DNA of 64,000 nt from Levilactobacillus suantsaiihabitans (GTDB taxonomy: Bacteria > Bacillota > Bacilli > Lactobacillales > Lactobacillaceae). Below the pieces are notes generated by a model. It did not search any database. It saw only the letters and a list, made by a program, of their open reading frames with translations, and was not told the origin of the DNA. A program made the position numbers and the translations under genes. Positions 34,908-42,273 of this stretch are shown here, one piece after another. The DNA lies in contig NZ_RKLX01000001.1 of the NCBI RefSeq assembly GCF_004745505.1, forward strand, positions 124,001 to 188,000, read 5' to 3'. Positions within the stretch are counted from its first letter, which is position 1. Every line of letters starts with the position of its first letter.

Positions 34908-35726
34908 ATGATAAATTCATATCCACAAGCCTTAACGATTGCCGGTTCCGACAGTGATGGCAGTGCCGGGATGCAGGCCGACCTGCACACCTTTTTCGCC
35001 CGCGGGGTTTACGGCGCATCCGTGATGACCGCGTGTGTGGCCGGCAACTCGTATGGCATCCACGCCAGCGTGCCAATGCCCACCGATTTCATCGACCAGG
35101 AGTTTGCTGACCTGGCAGACGACTACCACATCCGTGCCGCCAAAACGGGGATGCTCGCGGATTCCGAGCTCATCGAAGACGTGGTCAAAAACTATCAAGC
35201 CGCCGACTTCGGTCCCCTGGTGGTCGACCCGGTCATCATGACCAAGCACGGCAATCAGCTGTTAGAGGAAAGTGCCTTCAACACGCTGCGAACCAAATTA
35301 ATTCCGTTGGCGACAGTCCTGACACCGAACTTTTATGAAGTCCAAAAGATTGCCGAAATGACCATTCACAACGATGACGACATGATCATGGCCGCCAAGA
35401 AGATGCAGGCCATGGGCGCCAAAAATGTCGTTGCCAAGGGCAGCCACGCCGATAACCAGCAGACGACCGTCCGTGACTACATTTTGTTGGCATCGGGCGA
35501 AGGTTTCTGGCTCAGCGAACCCTACCACCAAACGGACCGGGTCAACGGCACCGGCGACTCCCTATCCGCTTGCATCACGGCCGAACTGGCCAAGGGCACC
35601 CCGATGAAACAAGCGATTGAAATCGCGAAGCAATTCGTCAACACGGCCATTGGCCACCCCATTGAAGTTGGCCACAAGTTTGGGCCCATCAACCACTGGG
35701 CGGCCCAGGACCGTTCCTACAATTAA
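34908..35726 (+). CDS. thiD: Hydroxymethylpyrimidine/phosphomethylpyrimidine (or pyridoxal) kinase
   Basis: 272 residues, ribokinase fold. ALTIAGSDSDGSAGMQADL at the N-terminus, VVDPVIMTKHG near 105 and the anion hole GTGDS at 214-218. ThiD makes HMP-PP for thiamine; Firmicute relatives also phosphorylate pyridoxal, and the two cannot be told apart with certainty here. GGAGG lies before the ATG. Single gene. Confidence 0.88.
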   Translation: MINSYPQALTIAGSDSDGSAGMQADLHTFFARGVYGASVMTACVAGNSYGIHASVPMPTDFIDQEFADLADDYHIRAAKTGMLADSELIEDVVKNYQAADFGPLVVDPVIMTKHGNQLLEESAFNTLRTKLIPLATVLTPNFYEVQKIAEMTIHNDDDMIMAAKKMQAMGAKNVVAKGSHADNQQTTVRDYILLASGEGFWLSEPYHQTDRVNGTGDSLSACITAELAKGTPMKQAIEIAKQFVNTAIGHPIEVGHKFGPINHWAAQDRSYN

Positions 35727-35736
35727 AGATGACTTG

Positions 35737-35762
35737 GAGGCCGCAGTTGGCCTCTTTTTTTG
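35737..35762 (+). terminator. Terminator after thiD
   Basis: GAGGCC/GGCCTC with loop GCAGTT and TTTTTTTG tail. Beyond it (35793-35852) a decayed B-type stretch, GCGGTTAACTG...GCCTGTTGGCACAC, is visible. Confidence 0.83.
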
Positions 35763-35892
35763 TTGCTTTCGTAAACCCGAAGCGTGTGGGCGGTTAACTG
35801 TTTAGTCGTGTTAAGCGAAACCTGTGGCCTGTTGGCACACGGCGGCCAGCTTGGCCCAGGTCAACTGCTATTTGCCATAGCCACCCAGGCAG

Positions 35893-36072
35893 CTACCACT
35901 TGTCCGGGCGCCAGGTGCGGCCGTCGACTTCGCCGCTGAGCTGGTCGTTGCGCCGGTCTTGTTCGCGGACCATTTCCTTAAGTGCCAGCCAAAACGCCCG
36001 GTCGGTGAACTTGGCCTGTTGTTCCGCCAGCTTGTCAATTTGCAGTTGTAACCATTGCGATTGCTCAGTCAT
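35893..36072 (-). CDS. 59-residue charged protein overlapping the oxidoreductase gene
   Basis: Found by eye. It reads MTEQSQWLQLQIDKLAEQQ, then KFTDRAFWLALKEMVREQD, then RRNDQLSGEVDGRTWRPDKW. The ATG lies within the last codons of the upstream oxidoreductase gene (8-base overlap) and GGAGCGAG precedes it, so it is translationally coupled. The protein is a charged amphipathic helix with a Trp-rich end; no family recognised. Codon pattern and coupling make it likely real. Confidence 0.7.
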   Translation of the reverse strand: MTEQSQWLQLQIDKLAEQQAKFTDRAFWLALKEMVREQDRRNDQLSGEVDGRTWRPDKW

Positions 36073-36760
36073 CGTCTCGCTCCTTAATCAAAGACAAGGT
36101 ATCCGCCAGCGCGTCGAGATCGTCTTGTTGCTGGGCGAACTCGGCTTCGATCAAGCGTCCCGTGGCCTGTTGTTCCGGCGGTAGTTGGTCGATCATCCCC
36201 GGCAATTTTTGGGCAAACCAGGTCTGGCGTGACTGCAAACTATCCGGTTGGGTCTGCGTTAGGTAACGCTGATAATCCACGACCAATTGGAGCTTCTCCG
36301 GTTCCTCCAGGTAGGCGAATTGGTGAATCGCAAACGTCGGCAGCCAAGTCATTTTCGCCCGGTGCGCCACGGCGGCTAACGGTGCCAACGCGGCATCTAG
36401 CGTCAGTCCCTCGGCGCCCCCGCGCTGAAAGGCCTTGGCCGGCATCCCCGTGGTGACCACGATGCCCAGCTCCTTGTCGGCCAACGGGTAACGGTGGTCG
36501 CCGTAAACGAAGGTCCGCGTCAAAACAGTGTCTTCCCACTGCTTCAAGCCCGCGGGTGCCGCGTACCAATACAAGGGAAATTGTAAAATGATGCGGTCGG
36601 CTTGCCGCAGTTGCGCTTGTTCCTTTTCAATATCCAGGTGTGCTTGACTTTCAATGTGTTCCCAAACGATGTCCGCGTTCGTTGGCAAACTCGCCTTTAA
36701 AAATTGTTGGCTGGTTGAGTCGGCCAGGTGTGGATGGGAAACCAATACCAGGGTCGTCAT
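36065..36760 (-). CDS. NAD(P)H oxidoreductase, flavodoxin fold
   Basis: 231 residues of the NQO/KefF type: VLVSHPHLADSTSQQFL binding FMN phosphate, then FPLYWYAAPAGLKQWEDTVL and TTGMPAKAFQRGG. Such flavoproteins reduce quinones or other electrophiles with NAD(P)H. The C-terminal 50 residues are longer than in the shortest family members. Followed by the overlapping 59-residue gene. AAAGGAG lies before the ATG. Confidence 0.9.
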   Translation of the reverse strand: MTTLVLVSHPHLADSTSQQFLKASLPTNADIVWEHIESQAHLDIEKEQAQLRQADRIILQFPLYWYAAPAGLKQWEDTVLTRTFVYGDHRYPLADKELGIVVTTGMPAKAFQRGGAEGLTLDAALAPLAAVAHRAKMTWLPTFAIHQFAYLEEPEKLQLVVDYQRYLTQTQPDSLQSRQTWFAQKLPGMIDQLPPEQQATGRLIEAEFAQQQDDLDALADTLSLIKERDDD

Positions 36761-36855
36761 GGCCTCAGCTCCTTTACTTATGTTCTCTAAAACTACTCTA
36801 TCACAAAACCGCCGGGCAACGGATCTGAACGCCCAGTTAGTTTGTGACCTTTTTG

Positions 36856-36892
36856 TGAAAACGATTACAAAATTGCCGATAACGTGTATAAT
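36856..36892 (+). promoter_or_regulatory. cre site overlapping the SDR promoter
   Basis: TGAAAACGATTACA (36856-36869) matches the CcpA cre consensus in every defined position. Its last six bases ATTACA can serve as the -35, 17 bases before TATAAT (36887-36892), so CcpA would block this promoter. Confidence 0.8.
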
Positions 36893-36936
36893 TGCTTGCT
36901 GGTAAAATGATTAACCAATATCAGGAGGGATTCATT

Positions 36937-37698
36937 ATGGCAATACAATGGGACGTACAAGGTAAAAGTGTGATCATCACCGGTGGCGCTGGCGGTATCG
37001 GCCTGGGCATGGCCACGGCTTTCGTCAAGGCGGGCGCGCAGGTCTTGATCGTCGACGTCAACAAAGACCACTTACAGGCGGCTGCCCAGAAGCTTGCGCA
37101 ATTTGGCACAATTGAAACGTTGAATCTGGATATTTCCCAGGTCGAAAATGACCGCCAGATTATCGACACCGCCGTGGCCACCTTTGGTAAGCTGGACGTC
37201 TTGATCAACAACGCCCACGCGTCGAAGCAAAAACCATTTACCAGCCTGACGGATGACGACTTTGCGCTGTCCTTTAATACCAGCTTCGCACCCACGCGAC
37301 ACCTGATGTTGCTGGCGCACGACCAACTCAAGGCCACGCACGGTTGCGTCATCAACTTCGCTTCTGGCGCCGGCATTCGAGGTCAACAGACGCAAGCCGC
37401 CTACGCTGCCGCCAAGGAGGCCATCCGCGGATTGACCCGGGTGGTTGCGCACGAGTGGGCCGCCGATGGCATTCGCTTGAACATCATCTCGCCCATCGCA
37501 GAAACGGACGGCGTCAAGCAATGGCACCAGGCCGCACCACAGCAATACGATCAGCTGGTCAACAGCATTCCGCTCCACCGACTGGGCGACCCTGAACACG
37601 ACATCGGCGCCGTGGCCCTGTTCTTAGCCAGCAGCGCCAGTGCTTACATGACCGGGCAAACGTTGATGGTCGATGGCGGCGATATTCAACTGTATTAA
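36937..37698 (+). CDS. Short-chain dehydrogenase/reductase
   Basis: 253 residues. TGGAGGIGLG near 12-21, NNAH (in place of the usual NNAG) near 85, Ser near 140 and Y-AAA-K near 153-157, then a C-terminal TGQTLMVDGG. Substrate unknown. AGGAGGG precedes the ATG at 36937; the open frame starts farther up inside the promoter. The cre site over its promoter implies repression on preferred sugars, so it is probably part of the use of a secondary carbon source. Confidence 0.87.
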   Translation: MAIQWDVQGKSVIITGGAGGIGLGMATAFVKAGAQVLIVDVNKDHLQAAAQKLAQFGTIETLNLDISQVENDRQIIDTAVATFGKLDVLINNAHASKQKPFTSLTDDDFALSFNTSFAPTRHLMLLAHDQLKATHGCVINFASGAGIRGQQTQAAYAAAKEAIRGLTRVVAHEWAADGIRLNIISPIAETDGVKQWHQAAPQQYDQLVNSIPLHRLGDPEHDIGAVALFLASSASAYMTGQTLMVDGGDIQLY

Positions 37699-37753
37699 GT
37701 TGTATCAAGAGAGTGGGCCAAAGGGCGATTAGCCGGTTCTGCTATGTAAAGAT

Positions 37754-37797
37754 GACGCAAACGAGCCTGGGAGGTCTGTCCTAGGCTCGTTTGCGTC
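37754..37797. terminator. 19-bp hairpin after the SDR gene
   Basis: GACGCAAACGAGCCTGGGA pairs with TCCTAGGCTCGTTTGCGTC (18 pairs plus one G-U), loop GGTCTG. No T-run follows on either strand, so it is an unusual terminator or another structured element. Confidence 0.55.
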
Positions 37798-37806
37798 CCA
37801 AAGAAA

Positions 37807-37834
37807 AACGCCCAGCCAATCGACTGGACGACCC
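37807..37834 (-). terminator. Terminator after the 49-residue membrane protein
   Basis: CGTCCAGTC/GGCTGGGCG with loop GATT and TTTTTC tail on minus. Confidence 0.8.
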
Positions 37835-37840
37835 TAATTC

Positions 37841-37990
37841 TTAACTTAACCGACGATTGCTGTCGTCGTGGAATTTACTGCGCGTGGCCAAATGCTTACT
37901 CTTCTTCCGAAAAGCCGCCAGATTATTCAGGTACAATTGACCCACTCCGGCAATGACTAAAATCAGTAAAATGATCGCTACTGCATGCAT
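37841..37990 (-). CDS. 49-residue single-pass membrane protein
   Basis: Found by eye. MHAVAIILLILVIAGVGQLY forms one membrane segment, followed by a basic tail (FRKKSKHLATRSKF). The strong site GGGGGG lies 8 bases before the ATG and a terminator follows the stop by a few bases. No family recognised; the small size and basic tail resemble small regulatory or stress membrane peptides, without further proof. Confidence 0.7.
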   Translation of the reverse strand: MHAVAIILLILVIAGVGQLYLNNLAAFRKKSKHLATRSKFHDDSNRRLS

Positions 37991-38149
37991 AAGAATTCCC
38001 CCCGTCAACATTAGGTTACAAATATATTATCCTAATGTTACAGGAATATTGCAAGTGGTCACGCTTAAAAATTAGAATTTCTTGATAATTCAACACTGAA
38101 CGACTGTTAGTTCCCTGATGAACCCCCAGCTCTTCTACTATTTATCAGA

Positions 38150-38467
38150 TTATTTACTATCTGACTGATCAGCTGAGTTGCTAGATGATTTCTGTTGTGA
38201 CTCTTTTTTCTCGGATTCTTTTTTCTGTTGATGCTTCTTTTGGACCTTACGCACCTGATCAGAAATCTGTGTCGACGGGTTCACGGTCTTCTTCCCGGAC
38301 AGATTGGAGACGGGATAGGCAATGAACAACACAACGGCAGAAATGATTAAGTAACGGATATTTTTCTTGCGGTCACCGAGGACTTGTGTGATTTGAAAGA
38401 AATAATAAATTAATAAAATGGCAGCGAAGAACACAATGACTTCGGCAACGATATGGACAACACCCAC
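38150..38467 (-). CDS. Membrane protein with charged low-complexity tail
   Basis: 105 residues with two membrane segments (VAEVIVFFAAILLIYYFFQI and IRYLIISAVVLFIAYPV) and a Lys/Glu/Gln/Ser-rich tail from about residue 70. No family recognised. The start is GTG at 38467 with GGAGGG 7 bases upstream. Its tail codons are AT-rich compared with the neighbours. Confidence 0.75.
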   Translation of the reverse strand: MGVVHIVAEVIVFFAAILLIYYFFQITQVLGDRKKNIRYLIISAVVLFIAYPVSNLSGKKTVNPSTQISDQVRKVQKKHQQKKESEKKESQQKSSSNSADQSDSK

Positions 38468-38545
38468 GAGAAACCCTCCTTGACTAGTTTAGCCTAACTT
38501 TACTGGAACCACCGCCCCCTGTCAACTAACCGGACAGAACAGTGA

Positions 38546-38574
38546 TTGACACGACCCGCTCGCTTCTCTATAAT
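38546..38574 (+). promoter_or_regulatory. Consensus promoter of tRNA-Arg
   Basis: TTGACA, 17 bases, TATAAT: a full consensus sigma-A promoter 20 bases before the tRNA. Confidence 0.9.
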
Positions 38575-38593
38575 TAAGAAGTTATGGGATTTT

Positions 38594-38667
38594 GTCGCAA
38601 TAGCTCAGCTGGATAGAGCAACGGTCTTCTAAACCGTAGGTCGAGGGTTCGAATCTCTCTTGCGACA
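38594..38667 (+). tRNA. tRNA-Arg(TCT)
   Basis: Acceptor GTCGCAA/TTGCGAC, D arm GCTCAGCTGGATAGAGC, anticodon stem ACGGT/ACCGT with loop CTTCTAA (anticodon TCT at 38628-38630, reading AGA), T loop TTCGAAT, discriminator A. CCA is not encoded. Single tRNA with its own promoter and terminator. Confidence 0.97.
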
Positions 38668-38668
38668 T

Positions 38669-38708
38669 TTAAAAAAGCGCCTGGAAGCTAGCTTCCGAGC
38701 GCTTTTTG
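38669..38708. terminator. Bidirectional terminator after tRNA-Arg
   Basis: AAAAAGCGC...GCGCTTTTT with inner GGAAGC/GCTTCC; serves the tRNA on plus and the cytochrome b5-like gene on minus. Confidence 0.88.
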
Positions 38709-38720
38709 TATTGTTTCCCG

Positions 38721-38963
38721 TTAGTCTTGATACTGACCCACGACGGGTAAGTTCTTCAACACCTTGCGGCCATGTGGCGACTTGCCATCGATCACACTAG
38801 TCAGTTCTTGGCCGGCCAGGTTGCCGTGGTGCTTACCACCGGCCCAGGCGTCAACGCCCGTGACATCATAAACGATGCCGGCAATCGCCACGTAAGCGGG
38901 TTGCCCGTCTTGTCCGTTAAACTTCGCTAATTCTGCTTGGTTAAATACCTTTTCTGCACTCAT
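38721..38963 (-). CDS. Cytochrome b5-like heme/steroid-binding domain protein
   Basis: 80 residues: FNQAELAKFNGQDGQPAYVA, then GIVYDVTGVDAWAGGKHHG and a closing SPHGRKVLKNLPVVGQY. This is the short bacterial cytochrome b5-like domain; candidate axial His residues are in KHHG and SPHG, but heme binding is not assured in this group. AAGGTGG precedes the ATG at 38963. No membrane segment, so presumably cytoplasmic. Confidence 0.88.
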   Translation of the reverse strand: MSAEKVFNQAELAKFNGQDGQPAYVAIAGIVYDVTGVDAWAGGKHHGNLAGQELTSVIDGKSPHGRKVLKNLPVVGQYQD

Positions 38964-39136
38964 TAAAAGCACCACCTTCATTATTTGCTTTCATCATACC
39001 CGGAATTAGTTCCCAGCACAACTAATTCGTTTGTCACTTGATAAGCCAACTGGTTGGTGGTGCTCACTAACCAATACCGCCAGAAAATTGGGCATTTAAC
39101 CGGCCGTCTTGGCACTCACTCGTTAAAAATGACCGC

Positions 39137-39168
39137 AAAAAAACCACTAACCGAAGTCAGTGGTTTTT
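39137..39168 (-). terminator. Terminator after the cold-shock gene
   Basis: AAACCACT/AGTGGTTT with a 10-base loop and T-run on minus (TTTTTTTGC). Confidence 0.85.
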
Positions 39169-39195
39169 ACTAAGCACGATTTAGGCTAATGTAAA

Positions 39196-39399
39196 TTAGT
39201 CAACTACCGTAACGTTAGCAGCTTGTGGGCCACGGTCGCCTTGTTCTACATCAAGGGATACGTGTTGGCCTTCTTCAAGAGTCTTGAAGCCTTCACTGTT
39301 GATAGCAGAGAAGTGAACGAAAACGTCTGAGCCGTTTTCCAAAGTGATGAAGCCGTAACCTTTATCAGCGTTGAACCATTTAACAGTACCTTGTTCCAT
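39196..39399 (-). CDS. csp: Cold-shock protein
   Basis: 67 residues: [18 protein letters not shown] with the RNP1 motif KGYGFI, and the RNP2 motif DVFVHFSAI. Single-stranded RNA/DNA-binding OB fold that acts as an RNA chaperone. GGAGG lies 10 bases before the ATG; the frame is open farther up through the leader. Codons are strongly biased, as in highly expressed genes. Confidence 0.97.
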   Translation of the reverse strand: MEQGTVKWFNADKGYGFITLENGSDVFVHFSAINSEGFKTLEEGQHVSLDVEQGDRGPQAANVTVVD

Positions 39400-39584
39400 A
39401 AGAATGAAACCTCCATGCGCATAGCGCAATAATATTTGCATTTGAAAGCTGGGGTAAAAAGGAGCCATTCTTATAAGAACGTCGAGCCTTTAAAACTTCC
39501 GAACCATAAATACATTAACCATAGGATAACAGGTATTTCCCAGAATAGCAAATGCAAAGTGCTATTTTTTTGAAATGTTTTTGC

Positions 39585-40205
39585 CTACCCCTGTAAAGCG
39601 TTTACCGCTAACCACTGTTGGGCTGCCAGCACCTCATGCGGCGTCAGCTGGTGGGTTCCGCCGGTTTCTTCCAACGTGGTTTCGACACCAATTGTCGTCA
39701 AATTTGCCAAAACTTTTTTTACCGTGGCAACCGTCACCAACGGATCATGGGCCCCCGCCGACAACCAGGCGTGATAGCCCGGGCGCGGCTTAGGCTGGGC
39801 GACTGGCAACAGTAACGGGTGGAACAAGACGGCGGCTTGCCCGGGCAACTGCCCCGTTTGCACGCCGTACGCCGCCATGGCCGCGCCGTTGGAATAGCCC
39901 ACAACCACCAGCTGGTCGCTGTCCCAGCGGTGCTCGCGACAAATCGCTTGCGCCTGTTGCCCCAGCCACTCGGCCTCGGTCGCAATCTGCTGCGTATCGA
40001 CCGGCCCGGCCGCCGTCTGCGCATAATATTGGCGCTGGCGGCCCTGCCCCTGACGCCCGCCAATCGTGATCAACGGACTTTGCGGCGCCAGTCGTCGGCC
40101 AAAGGTCAGCATCTCTTGATTCGTGCCCCCAGTTCCTTGCAACAACAACAGGGGTGGCGCGGTATTGGCGCCCGGCATGGTCTCAATCAACTGTTCTTCT
40201 GCCAT
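39585..40205 (-). CDS. Alpha/beta hydrolase (carboxylesterase/phospholipase-like)
   Basis: 206 residues. The nucleophile elbow is GYSNGAAMA, the acid is in SAGAHDPLV and the His in GTHQLTP, giving a Ser-Asp-His triad in the YpfH/carboxylesterase-type small hydrolases. Oxyanion-hole region LLLLQGTGGTNQE near 20-30. Substrate unknown. AGGTGG precedes the ATG at 40205, which lies 10 bases after the preceding gene, so the two are cotranscribed. Confidence 0.88.
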   Translation of the reverse strand: MAEEQLIETMPGANTAPPLLLLQGTGGTNQEMLTFGRRLAPQSPLITIGGRQGQGRQRQYYAQTAAGPVDTQQIATEAEWLGQQAQAICREHRWDSDQLVVVGYSNGAAMAAYGVQTGQLPGQAAVLFHPLLLPVAQPKPRPGYHAWLSAGAHDPLVTVATVKKVLANLTTIGVETTLEETGGTHQLTPHEVLAAQQWLAVNALQG

Positions 40206-40215
40206 CTGCGTCCAC

Positions 40216-40536
40216 CTACCGGGCCACGATGAGCTCGATTTGACCCTTTTGTGGAGCGAAATTGAGGCCCTCACAATTTTCCGTCAAAATCTTACTGTAC
40301 TCGGCCAACACGTCAGCGGGCAGCGGCGTGTGGGTGCGCAAATGCTCGATCAGCTCCGCCGCAGAAGCCAACTCCTTTAAGGTCACGAACAATAGCGCAT
40401 TATTAATTAAATCATGTAAAAGATCTGTCAACAGACCGTTGGGCTTTCCCGCACGGTCCGTGATGACGACTTGCGGGCTCTCAACTTCTTGGTGATTCAC
40501 CGAAATATGCTTTAACACGTCAAAAATCGTTTGCAC
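40216..40536 (-). CDS. Hypothetical protein upstream of the hydrolase
   Basis: 106 residues, mostly helical, MQTIFDVLKHISVNHQEVES ... LLTDLLHDLINNALLFVTLKE. No family recognised; no signal peptide. The start is GTG with GGAG 8 bases upstream. It is the first gene of a two-gene unit with the hydrolase and follows mutY by 80 bases on the same strand. Confidence 0.7.
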   Translation of the reverse strand: MQTIFDVLKHISVNHQEVESPQVVITDRAGKPNGLLTDLLHDLINNALLFVTLKELASAAELIEHLRTHTPLPADVLAEYSKILTENCEGLNFAPQKGQIELIVAR

Positions 40537-40616
40537 GATTGATCACTCCTTCTTCGTTAGTTCTGTCGTGCCGGGATTGTTGCTTAAATCATACTGCAAT
40601 TTGCCGGCGACGGAAA

Positions 40617-41756
40617 CTAATTCTTAGCAAAAGCTGCCGGATGGCCCTGATTTTGGAACCGCGTCATCATTTTTTCTTGGACCTTCGGCAGGGGCAACGT
40701 GGCAATCTCACTGCCAGCCACCCATTTGCCGGGGAAAAAGGCCAGAGAAGGCGTCGTTGCGAGTTCGGCCACCAGCAGTTTCACCCGCCAGCGTTGATGG
40801 GTGTAGGTGTGGCTGACCGGCTGGCCCCCGACCACGGTCAAATCCAGGTCAAGTTGGTAATCCGTTTTAAATTGCCGTGTAATGGCCGCCAAGTCCTGAG
40901 CCAAGTTATTAGTCTCGGTAGCGTCTGCGGGGGGCAAATCGGCCTGTAACAGCAGCGGAAACGTCCAATATCCCGTTAACATCTGGGTAGCATCGCGCTG
41001 GACCAGTAAATAGCCCGCCGGTGAGTGGACGATGACCGCGTAGTACGGTATTAATTTGGGCCGCGGTGCCTTGGTCTTGACCGGAAAATCAGCGACCCGT
41101 CCCGTCTGATACGACGCGTCAAAGGCCTTGACCGGCGAATGCTCAGGATCAGAGTTCTTGGCGCGCATGTAACTGGCCCCCAGATCCATGATGGCCTGGT
41201 TGAAGGCCCCGGGCCGCTTGGGGTCCACGATAGGCTGAATCGCCCGTTCAAATACCTGGCGCGTCTGAGGCTTGGCAATGTCATCATCAATCAGCAACAG
41301 CCGCGCAAAGACCCGAAACGCGTTGCCATCCACCGCTGGCACCACCTCGCCAAAGGCAATGCTGGCGATGGCGCCCGCCGTATAGGGCCCAATGCCGACC
41401 AAATCGGTCAATTCAGCGGCCGTTTTCGGCCAGTGGCCCTGATAGTCGGTGACGATTTGCCGAGCCGCGCGCTGCAGATTACGGGCGCGCGAATAGTAGC
41501 CCAGCCCCTGCCAGGCCTTTAGTAGCGTGGCCTCGTCGGCGTTCGCCAGGTCGGTGACCGTCGGAAATGTCGCCATGAAATTTTGATAGTACGGAATCAC
41601 CGTGTTGACCTGAGTCTGCTGGAGCATGATTTCACTGACCCAAACGTGGTACGGATCGTGGTCTTGACGCCAGGGCAGGTCGCGGCCCTCTTGATCGTAC
41701 CAGTCTAATAATGTCCGGCGAAAATCCCGGATCGTCGCCGCTGACCATTTTTCCAT
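40617..41756 (-). CDS. mutY: A/G-specific adenine glycosylase without the Fe-S cluster
   Basis: 379 residues. HhH-GPD domain with catalytic E42 (SEIMLQQTQV), the hairpin LVGIGPYTAGAIAS at 119-132 and D143 (PAVDGNAFR), plus a C-terminal NUDIX-like 8-oxoG-recognition domain. It removes adenine opposite 8-oxoguanine. The four cysteines that normally bind a 4Fe-4S cluster should follow NQAIMDLG near 195-217, but the region reads ASYMRAKNSDPEHSPVKAF and the whole protein has no Cys. Clusterless MutY proteins are known in some anaerobes and lactic acid bacteria. Confidence 0.93.
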   Translation of the reverse strand: MEKWSAATIRDFRRTLLDWYDQEGRDLPWRQDHDPYHVWVSEIMLQQTQVNTVIPYYQNFMATFPTVTDLANADEATLLKAWQGLGYYSRARNLQRAARQIVTDYQGHWPKTAAELTDLVGIGPYTAGAIASIAFGEVVPAVDGNAFRVFARLLLIDDDIAKPQTRQVFERAIQPIVDPKRPGAFNQAIMDLGASYMRAKNSDPEHSPVKAFDASYQTGRVADFPVKTKAPRPKLIPYYAVIVHSPAGYLLVQRDATQMLTGYWTFPLLLQADLPPADATETNNLAQDLAAITRQFKTDYQLDLDLTVVGGQPVSHTYTHQRWRVKLLVAELATTPSLAFFPGKWVAGSEIATLPLPKVQEKMMTRFQNQGHPAAFAKN

Positions 41757-41878
41757 CGGCTCTCCTCCTCAATTGTTTTTTCCTATTCTAACGAATTCCG
41801 CGCCCCGCCACAAGTAACCCTTGACGCCGCTGGTCTAGTCCCCTATCATCAGAAAAGAATAGCGCAGTTATATTGGCT

Positions 41879-42145
41879 AAACCATCACCTGCGGCTGCCA
41901 GGGGTTCCGCCGTTGAAAAAGAGTGTGACGGCAGGCGGTTAACTGGTGAGCATTAACGGTGCTAGGCGGATAATCCTGGGCTTGGATTATTTGCCTAGCA
42001 GTGTTAAGCGGAACCAGTTGCCTGTTGGCGCACGTTTCGGCCATGAGGCCACTTTGAGACATGGACTTCGGCTCAAAGCGAGGCGGTAAAACCACTTTTT
42101 GGCTCCACCCGTCCGCCCCAGCGTTCCAACCCATATTTGGCGAAC
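41879..42145. repeat. A-end fragment joined to element B, copy 3 (minus orientation)
   Basis: A left-end A sequence (AAACCATCACCTGCGG...) to about 41913 runs into a B copy read on minus, ending GGCGAAC at 42145. This B copy carries the extra inner hairpin GATAATCC...GGATTATT. No gene between mutY and oppA1 apart from this. Confidence 0.78.
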
Positions 42146-42171
42146 GGTTGGCGTCCAGTTCGCATTATGTG

Positions 42172-42232
42172 GCTGTAAACGACTATTTTTAACGTCATAA
42201 GTCGCATGATAACAATAGTTTCAGTCAACTAC
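42172..42232 (+). repeat. Element C, copy 1
   Basis: GGCTGTAAACGACTATTTTT then AACGTCATAAGTCGCATG and ATAGTTTCAGTC; the second copy at 47634 matches at roughly 85 percent by eye. Directly upstream of the oppA1 start region. Confidence 0.75.
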
Positions 42233-42273
42233 ATAAAAGATAAATCAACCATTAAGACACAGGAGTGGTACAC

